Shown in pieces: positions 5,942 through 8,610 of a DNA stretch of 8,610 bases. The translations under genes were made by a program, and so were the position numbers. Origin of the DNA: Candidatus Hydrogenedentota bacterium (GTDB lineage Bacteria; UBA8481; J006); contig RFFU01000066.1 in the NCBI GenBank assembly GCA_003697085.1, forward strand, positions 1-8,610, in the 5' to 3' direction. Positions within the stretch are counted from its first letter, which is position 1; every line of letters begins with the position of its first letter. The notes below the pieces were generated by a model. That model was not told the DNA's origin. It was given only the letters and a program-made list of their open reading frames with translations, and ran no database searches.

Positions 5942-5963
5942 AGCGCAGGCATCTTGCCCGCAG
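5942..5963 (+). repeat. GCAGGCA hairpin repeat, copy 1
   Basis: AGCGCAGGCA-TCT-TGCCCGCAG recurs 36 bp downstream at 5978-5999. It folds as GCAGGCA (5945-5951) with TGCCCGC (5955-5961) around a 3-nt loop, with one A:C mismatch. It is a REP-like palindromic unit just after the nfo stop. With no T-run it is a poor intrinsic terminator but could protect the 3' end of the operon mRNA. Confidence 0.7.
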
Positions 5964-5977
5964 TGGGAACGGCCCGT

Positions 5978-5999
5978 AGCGCAGGCATTCTGCCTGCAG
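5978..5999 (+). repeat. GCAGGCA hairpin repeat, copy 2
   Basis: GCAGGCA (5981-5987) and TGCCTGC (5991-5997) form a perfect 7-bp stem around a TTC loop. The flanks (AGC before, AG after) match copy 1. The differences from copy 1 lie in the loop and in the base that restores pairing. Confidence 0.75.
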
Positions 6000-6060
6000 G
6001 AATCGAGCATGGGTTCTCCAACCTGCGGAAAAAAAGGGAAGAAGGCCTTCATTTTTTGGA

Positions 6061-6066
6061 TATAAT
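6061..6066 (+). promoter_or_regulatory. Candidate -10 box of the cstA promoter
   Basis: A perfect TATAAT preceded by a T-rich stretch (TTTTTTGGA) lies 77 nt before the cstA start. No convincing -35 sits 16-18 nt upstream (the sequence there is GGAAGAAGG-like), so the promoter may be activator-dependent or the match may be chance. Its place in a 224-nt spacer before a gene expected to be separately regulated supports it. Confidence 0.45.
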
Positions 6067-6093
6067 TCGAGAAAGGGGCGGAATGTTCTCGAA
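6066..6093. promoter_or_regulatory. Perfect inverted repeat, possible operator or leader hairpin
   Basis: TTCGAGAA (6066-6073) and TTCTCGAA (6086-6093) are exact reverse complements, 12 nt apart. They begin at the last base of the TATAAT box, so they span the expected transcription start. The centre-to-centre spacing is 20 bp, about two helical turns, which suits a dimeric DNA-binding protein. It could also fold as an 8-bp hairpin at the mRNA 5' end. Confidence 0.4.
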
Positions 6094-6131
6094 AGGAGTC
6101 TTTCAAAGCCGGGCAGGGGAAAGAGCGACGC

Positions 6132-6139
6132 GGAGGTGA
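6132..6139 (+). promoter_or_regulatory. Strong ribosome binding site for cstA
   Basis: GGAGGTGA, a near-complete anti-16S match, lies 4 nt before ATG 6144. It is the best Shine-Dalgarno in the window and settles this start. Confidence 0.8.
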
Positions 6140-6143
6140 AGTA

Positions 6144-7892
6144 ATGGCGGCGGGAGTATTGATTGGATCGGGCGTTTTCTTTCTGGCGGCGTTTTTCTTG
6201 TATGGGAAGATACTCCGAAGGGTCTTTTCGATAGACGACAAGAACCCGGTGCCGGCGCAAAGAATGTACGACGGCATCGATTTCGTTCCCACGCGCCCTG
6301 TGGTCGTTCTGGGGCACCACTTCTCCTCGATCGCCGGTGCGGGTCCGATCGTGGGGCCGATCGTCGCGGCGCTGGCTTTCGGGTGGGCGCCGGCGCTTCT
6401 TTGGATTCTGCTCGGAGCGGTCTTTGTCGGAGGCGTTCACGACTTCGGCTCACTCATCGCCTCCGTCCGTTACCGTGCCCGCTCGATTCCCGAACTCTGC
6501 CGCACCTATATCTCGGAACGTTCCTTCCGGATGTTTCTCGTCTTCATCTGGCTCGCGCTCGTTTACGTCATCGTCGTCTTTCTCGACCTTACGGCCAAGA
6601 CTTTTACGAAGGATGCCGGCGTGGCGCTCTCGTCCTTCCTGATCCTTGCTTTGGCCGTCCTCTTTGGAATCGGCTTGATGCGAGCAAAAGTTCCGTTCGG
6701 TCTCGCGACGGGATTGGCCTTGGTTGGATTGGCCGCCGCCGTCGGTTTGGGAAATTCCTCATCCGTTGTCGCTTCGGTCGCGGGAGTTCTTCCTCTCGAG
6801 AAGATTTATCCGTTCTTCGGTGGGACGCACGGCTTCTGGCGGATCGCTCTCCTCGTTTACTGCCTCTTCGCCTCCGTCCTTCCCGTCTGGTTGGTTCTCC
6901 AACCGCGGGATTTTCTTTCGTCCTTCCTCCTCTACGCCTCGCTCATCGGAGGAGTTGCGGGGCTTTTGGCGGGAGGAGGAAGCATCTCGATGAGTTATCC
7001 CGCCTTTCTCGGGTGGACCTCGACGATGACGGCCGCGCCGGGTTTGCTCTTTCCGGTCCTCTTCATTACGGTCGCCTGCGGGGCCTGTTCCGGGTTTCAC
7101 TGCGTCGTGGCTTCGGGAACGACGTCCAAACAGGTCGAGAAGGAAAGCGACACGATCCGCGTGGGATACGGAGCGATGTTGTTGGAGGGGTTTTTGGCGG
7201 TTCTTTCCCTCTTGGCGGCCGTGACATTGGGGAAGGCCGCCCTGACGTCAGCGGGGCAGATCCGCAACCCCATCGCCGTTTACGGGGACGGGATGGCCGT
7301 CTTCCTTTCGAAACTTGGAATGAGTCCGGAACTCGGTCGGCATCTCGCTCTTCTGGCGCTTTCCACCTTTCTGCTCACGACCCTCGATACCTGCACCCGT
7401 CTGGCGCGTTTTGTCTTTGAGGAGTTCTTTGCGATGGACCGCGCGAAAAAATCCACGCGTTGGATCGCCACGCTTGCTTCGGTCATCCCGCCGGCGATCA
7501 TCGTCTTTCTTCCCTTCCGGGACGCCGCGGGGAAGTTGATCCCGGCGTGGAAGGCGATCTGGCCGGTCTTCGGAGCGACGAACCAACTTCTGGCGGCGCT
7601 GGCCTTGTTGGCCGTGGCGACCTGGTTACGGAGGACGGGGAGGAATTTCTGGATCGCCGCGCTGCCGATGGCCTTTATGACGACGATGACGTTATGGGCG
7701 CTGATCCTGATCATTCGGCAGTACGGGGCGATGAGTCTCTTGGGCGGAGTCGGAATCCTTCTGGTTCTGTTGGCAGTTCTTCTTGTTGTCGAGGCCTTTC
7801 GCGCTTTCGGGTTGGGGGAATTGGATGAGGCGGCGGTCTTGGCTCGAGAAGGAACCGTGTCGTTCAATCCGGAGGGCGGTCGCGCCTGCTGA
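6144..7892 (+). CDS. cstA: Carbon starvation protein A family transporter
   Basis: This is a 582-residue polytopic inner-membrane protein. CstA-family members (CstA, BtsT) import pyruvate and/or peptides, often when preferred carbon is scarce. Family motifs seen: YDGIDFVPTR (42-51), GHHFSSIAGAGPIVGP (57-72), a GGVHDF segment shortly after, CGACSGFHCVVASGTTSKQ (312-330), TTLDTCTRLAR (412-422) and WPVFGATNQLL (473-483). Long hydrophobic stretches between these motifs indicate more than ten membrane helices; the first covers residues about 3-20. It is shorter than E. coli CstA (701 residues), like many compact homologues, and ends in a short soluble tail. The probable promoter, inverted repeat and strong ribosome binding site upstream suggest a separate transcription unit from nfo. 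No btsS/btsR-like two-component pair or small YbdD-type partner is in view. Its last 29 bp overlap the convergent glycosyltransferase gene. The substrate cannot be told from sequence. Confidence 0.92.
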   Translation: MAAGVLIGSGVFFLAAFFLYGKILRRVFSIDDKNPVPAQRMYDGIDFVPTRPVVVLGHHFSSIAGAGPIVGPIVAALAFGWAPALLWILLGAVFVGGVHDFGSLIASVRYRARSIPELCRTYISERSFRMFLVFIWLALVYVIVVFLDLTAKTFTKDAGVALSSFLILALAVLFGIGLMRAKVPFGLATGLALVGLAAAVGLGNSSSVVASVAGVLPLEKIYPFFGGTHGFWRIALLVYCLFASVLPVWLVLQPRDFLSSFLLYASLIGGVAGLLAGGGSISMSYPAFLGWTSTMTAAPGLLFPVLFITVACGACSGFHCVVASGTTSKQVEKESDTIRVGYGAMLLEGFLAVLSLLAAVTLGKAALTSAGQIRNPIAVYGDGMAVFLSKLGMSPELGRHLALLALSTFLLTTLDTCTRLARFVFEEFFAMDRAKKSTRWIATLASVIPPAIIVFLPFRDAAGKLIPAWKAIWPVFGATNQLLAALALLAVATWLRRTGRNFWIAALPMAFMTTMTLWALILIIRQYGAMSLLGGVGILLVLLAVLLVVEAFRAFGLGELDEAAVLAREGTVSFNPEGGRAC

Positions 7893-8610
7893 TCTCTCCC
7901 TCGGCCGAAGAGACCCGCGTACGGACGGCATAGGTCTTCTTCCTCCGGGCGCCGTGATAGGCGCGTGTTGCGATCTCGGCGATGAATCCCAACAGAAAGA
8001 ATTGAACCGCCAGCGGGAAGAAGACGATCGAGATGATCGTGATGGGACTCATCCATTCCCCCCCGAGAAAGATTTTTCTGTAGATGGCGAAGAGGCCGAG
8101 AAGAACGCTGGTCACAAGGGTGACGACGCCGCCGAGGCCGAAGACGTAGGCCGGCTTAGTGGAGAAACTCATCAACAATTTCACTGTGATCAAATCGAAG
8201 AAGACCTTGAGGATTCGCTCGGATCCGTAGTGCGATCGGCCCGCGGTTCGCGGATTATGTGCAACCTCGATCTCGGCTATCCGCGCGCCCGCCCACGCAC
8301 CCAACGCCGGAAGAAAACGGTGCAATTCGCCGTAGAGTTCGATGTCGTCCAGGATCTCCCTTCGATAGGCCTTCAGGGTGCAACCATAATCGTGGAGGGG
8401 AACTCCCGTGACGGAGCCGATGAGGCGGTTGGCGGTGCGGGAGAGGAAGGAGCGGGTGGACTCGTCACGACGATCCTTACGCCAACCGGAAACGAGGTCG
8501 TAGCCTTCGTGGAGTTTGGCGAGGAGCCGGGGGATCTCCTCGGGGGGGTTTTGAAGATCGGCGTCGAGTGTGACGACGACGCGGCCGCGAGCGTGATCGA
8601 ACCCCGCCGC
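7864..8610 (-). CDS. Polyprenyl-phosphate glycosyltransferase, GT2 (N-terminus cut off)
   Basis: The gene runs in from the right edge; 248 C-terminal residues are visible and the start is missing. Members move a sugar from a nucleotide-sugar to a polyprenyl (undecaprenyl or dolichyl) phosphate at the cytoplasmic membrane face, feeding lipid A, O-antigen or protein modification. Visible in order: VVVTLDADLQNPPEEIPRLL with the metal-binding DAD triad (visible residues 16-18), GWRKDRRDE, a LIGSVTG segment, the PLHDYGCTLKAYRR acceptor-region motif, ELYGELHRFLPAL, then EVAHNPRTAGRSHYG with the conserved R-x-x-G-x-S-x-Y. Two membrane helices follow (about 153-177 and 189-212) and a basic cytosolic tail of about 35 residues. 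This layout is that of GtrB, ArnC and DPM1-type enzymes. The sugar donor cannot be told. The stop (7864-7866) lies inside the end of cstA, with convergent orientation and no terminator hairpin with a T-run between them. Confidence 0.92.
   Translation of the reverse strand, partial: AAGFDHARGRVVVTLDADLQNPPEEIPRLLAKLHEGYDLVSGWRKDRRDESTRSFLSRTANRLIGSVTGVPLHDYGCTLKAYRREILDDIELYGELHRFLPALGAWAGARIAEIEVAHNPRTAGRSHYGSERILKVFFDLITVKLLMSFSTKPAYVFGLGGVVTLVTSVLLGLFAIYRKIFLGGEWMSPITIISIVFFPLAVQFFLLGFIAEIATRAYHGARRKKTYAVRTRVSSAEGEISRRDRPPD

Larger units (their letters stand above)
5920..6143. other. Intergenic region between nfo and cstA
   Basis: There is no gene here. The first part holds two GCAGGCA hairpin repeats (5942-5999). 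The second part holds a TATAAT box, an inverted repeat and a strong ribosome binding site for cstA. The frames across it give repetitive AGILPA-like peptides from the hairpin units and are not believed. Confidence 0.75.

Noticed and set aside
4999-6021. Minus-strand frame of 340 codons opposite nfo
   Set aside because: nfo has all nine metal ligands on the plus strand, and the start of this frame is repeat-derived peptide from the GCAGGCA units.

Overview
The window looks like chromosomal DNA of an uncultivated, moderately GC-rich bacterium. Inference: a candidate-phylum or PVC-like lineage such as Hydrogenedentota, Sumerlaeota, Omnitrophota or Planctomycetota. This rests mainly on three low-complexity interspersed repeat families between the genes (CACGGAG/CACAGAG units, a CTTTTGC heptamer, and GCAGGCA hairpins), which I associate with such genomes. 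No gene is diagnostic of a phylum. I see no tRNA, rRNA, CRISPR array, transposase, integrase or phage gene.

Layout. Positions 1-486 are non-coding and repeat-rich. They hold an inverted pair of CACAGAG/CACGGAG arrays, a possible terminator and a 70-bp heptanucleotide tandem repeat. At 487-705 lies a small gene for a 72-residue protein that resembles only the domain preceding HD-GYP phosphodiesterase domains. Positions 706-1251 are again mostly non-coding, with a degenerate array of CACGGAA units bounded by two copies of a 48-bp direct repeat.

The centre (1252-5919) is a tight four-gene plus-strand cluster: a class V aminotransferase of the cysteine desulfurase family, glutamyl-tRNA reductase (hemA), an unusual fusion of an AMPK-type glycogen-binding module (CBM48) to a metallo-beta-lactamase fold, and endonuclease IV (nfo). 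The gaps are 34 nt, 3 nt and a 1-nt overlap, so one transcript is likely. The four genes do not form a known pathway. The CBM48-MBL protein is the most novel item: it keeps both the sugar-contacting residues of the module and a full set of candidate metal ligands.

After a 224-nt spacer with two GCAGGCA hairpins, a TATAAT box and a perfect 8-bp inverted repeat comes cstA (6144-7892), a membrane transporter of the carbon-starvation/pyruvate family. It probably has its own promoter. Its 3' end overlaps by 29 bp the 3' end of a convergent minus-strand gene, a GtrB/ArnC/DPM1-like polyprenyl-phosphate glycosyltransferase. That gene's N-terminal part lies beyond the right edge.
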